From: Ideonella_A sp963843805
GTDB lineage: Bacteria > Pseudomonadota > Gammaproteobacteria > Burkholderiales > Burkholderiaceae_C
NCBI GenBank assembly: GCA_963843805.1
Contig: CAWJLY010000009.1
Coordinates: 310,001-374,000 of the forward strand
Direction of reading: 5' to 3'
Length of the DNA stretch: 64,000 bases
This document shows positions 62,599 to 64,000 of the stretch, one piece after another; the first letter of the stretch is position 1, and each line of letters opens with the position of its first letter. Under the pieces are notes generated by a model that was not told where the DNA came from, did no database searches, and was given only the letters and a program-made list of their open reading frames with translations. Position numbers and translations under genes: made by a program.

Positions 62599-63197
62599 AT
62601 GAGCGAGCGGCAGGTCGATAACAGCAAAAGAACGTGGTTGATCGCGTCGAGTTGTGCAGGCGTGGTGGGCGGAGCGGCAGTCGCCGTGCCGTTCGTCAGC
62701 AGTTTTCAGCCGTCCGAGCGCGCGCGCGCCGCCGGTGCGCCGGTCGAAGTCGATATCGGCTCGATCAAGCCCGGCGAAATGCTGACCGTCGAATGGCGCG
62801 GCAAGCCGGTCTGGATCGTCGGCGCACGCCGGAAGAACTCGCCGCATTGAAGACGATCGACGACCAGCTGGCCGATCCGAATTCGACGCGCAAGCCCGAC
62901 GAACTGACGCCCGAATACGCGCGCAACGATCACCGGTCGATCAAGCCCGAGTATCTGGTCGCGGTCGGCATCTGCACCCACCTCGGCTGTTCGCCGTCGC
63001 CGCGCTTCACGCCCGGCCCGCAGCCGTCGCTGCCCGACGACTGGGTCGGCGGCTTTCTGTGCGCCTGCCACGGCTCGACCTTCGATCTGGCCGGCCGCGT
63101 CTTCAAGAACAAGCCGGCGCCGGACAACCTGCAGATTCCGCCGCATACCTACCTGACCGCTACCACGCTGTTGATCGGCGAGGACAAGAAGGCTTGA
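62599..63197 (+). CDS. petA: Ubiquinol-cytochrome c reductase, Rieske iron-sulfur subunit (frame-shifted)
   Basis: About 199 residues from ATG 62599. A Tat-like anchor (SKRTWLIASSCAGVVGGAA) precedes the domain. One base is missing near 62823 (a GCCGC-like stretch). The cluster ligands are CTHLGC and CACHGS. It passes electrons from ubiquinol to cytochrome c1. This break is a deletion, unlike most others in the window. Begins the petABC operon; petB starts 49 bp later. Confidence 0.93.
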
Positions 63198-63246
63198 CGC
63201 CTGACGACGACGCAACGAAGTTGGCAAACTGAGCAGATCGCACACC

Positions 63247-64000
63247 ATGGCAGAAATGAAAGTGGCACCGCCCAACGCGCCGATGGGCGAGAAGTTGATG
63301 ACCTGGGTGGACAACCGCTTCCCGGCGTCCAAGCTGTACAAGGAGCATCTGTCCGAGTACTACGCACCGAAGAATTTCAATTTCTGGTATTTCTTCGGGT
63401 CGCTGGCGATGCTGGTGCTGGTGATCCAGATCGTCACCGGCATCTTCCTGGTGATGCATTACAAGCCCGATGCGGCGCTGGCCTTCGCGTCGGTCGAATA
63501 CATCATGCGCGACGTGCCCTGGGGCTGGCTGGTGCGCTACATGCACTCGACCGGCGCTTCGGCATTCTTCGTCGTCATCTATCTGCACATGTTCCGCGGC
63601 CTGATCTACGGCAGTTACCGCAAGCCGCGTGAACTGATCTGGATCTTCGGTTGCGCCATCTTCCTGTGCCTGATGGCCGAAGCCTTCATGGGCTACCTGC
63701 TGCCGTGGGGCCAGATGAGCTACTGGGGCGCGCAGGTGATCGTCAACCTGTTCTCGGCCATCCCGCTGATCGGACCGGACCTGGCGCTGCTGATCCGTGG
63801 CGACTATGTGGTGGGTGATGCGACGCTGAACCGCTTCTTCGCGTTCCACGTCATTGCGGTGCCGCTGGTGTTGCTGGGGCTGGTGGTCGCGCACATCATC
63901 GCGTTGCACGAAGTGGGCTCGAACAACCCGGACGGCGTCGAGATCAAGGCGAAGAAGGATGCCAAGGGTCGGCCGCTCGACGGCATTCCGTTCCATCCGT
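63247..64000 (+). CDS. petB: Cytochrome b subunit of bc1 complex, N-terminal part
   Basis: 251 codons from ATG 63247, still open at the window edge. The haem ligands are in YMHSTGASAFFVVIYLHMFR and HVIAVPLVLLGLVVAHIIAL. PWGQMSYWGAQV marks the Qo side. No shift is seen in this part. It binds two haems and quinone in the inner membrane. The gene continues past 64000. Confidence 0.95.
   Translation, partial: MAEMKVAPPNAPMGEKLMTWVDNRFPASKLYKEHLSEYYAPKNFNFWYFFGSLAMLVLVIQIVTGIFLVMHYKPDAALAFASVEYIMRDVPWGWLVRYMHSTGASAFFVVIYLHMFRGLIYGSYRKPRELIWIFGCAIFLCLMAEAFMGYLLPWGQMSYWGAQVIVNLFSAIPLIGPDLALLIRGDYVVGDATLNRFFAFHVIAVPLVLLGLVVAHIIALHEVGSNNPDGVEIKAKKDAKGRPLDGIPFHP

Overview
This 64 kb window is GC-rich chromosome from a betaproteobacterium, most likely of the order Burkholderiales. 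The evidence is gene order: ffh / ypjD-like / pilS-pilR / ampD / nrdA-nrdB / lysine-alanine-rich histone-like gene, prmA-accC-accB beside a tlpA-type gene, RNB / tonB / aroE / mtgA, dusB-fis-purH-ruvC, argB / HAD / slmA, and hisI-hisE / HIT / tatABC / Do-protease / Nif3 / petA-petB. A phasin gene suggests polyhydroxyalkanoate storage. No prophage, plasmid gene, CRISPR array or rRNA operon was seen; the only tRNA is Met(CAT).

Layout. 0-2.6 kb: end of a MoxR ATPase gene, a DUF58 gene and a VWA gene. 2.6-10.4 kb: small accessory genes, including a tightly packed set (GntA-like haem N-hydroxylase, DUF1989, YqaE/Pmp3, DUF4112, TspO), a TauE exporter, other small membrane proteins and SodC. 10.4-20.4 kb: a class III cyclase fused to an FHA domain, gshA, a nuclease, a metallopeptidase, a BON lipoprotein, a Crp/Fnr regulator divergent from a BLUF photoreceptor, CsbD, an ECF sigma factor and an acyl-CoA dehydrogenase. 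20.5-29 kb: tRNA-Met, ftsY and ffh, a YpjD-like protein, a PilS/PilR pair and AmpD. 29-35.4 kb: class I ribonucleotide reductase behind two NrdR-like boxes, a histone H1-like protein and a shrunken group II intron. 35.4-64 kb: housekeeping genes for lipid, amino acid, purine and peptidoglycan synthesis, DNA repair, Tat export and the start of the cytochrome bc1 operon.

Two features of the DNA stand out. First, about twenty conserved genes, mostly after 37 kb, are broken by single-base frameshifts. Nearly all are +1 insertions, and essential genes (accB, aroE, fis, tatC, petA) are affected. The likeliest cause is uncorrected insertion-type sequencing error, so I give these genes their full extent and describe them as frame-shifted rather than dead. 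Second, four apparently identical 111-bp tandem copies lie between accB and accC, each carrying the accC start codon with its first eleven codons and a pair of hairpins.

The best candidate for little-described biology is the 5.2-7.6 kb gene set. A haem-dependent guanidine N-hydroxylase homologue overlaps a DUF1989 protein (the family of carboxyguanidine deiminase subunits), and the run ends in a tetrapyrrole-binding TspO. This could be a guanidino-compound modification pathway. The FHA-cyclase fusion and the BLUF-Crp/Fnr divergent pair are smaller signalling curiosities.
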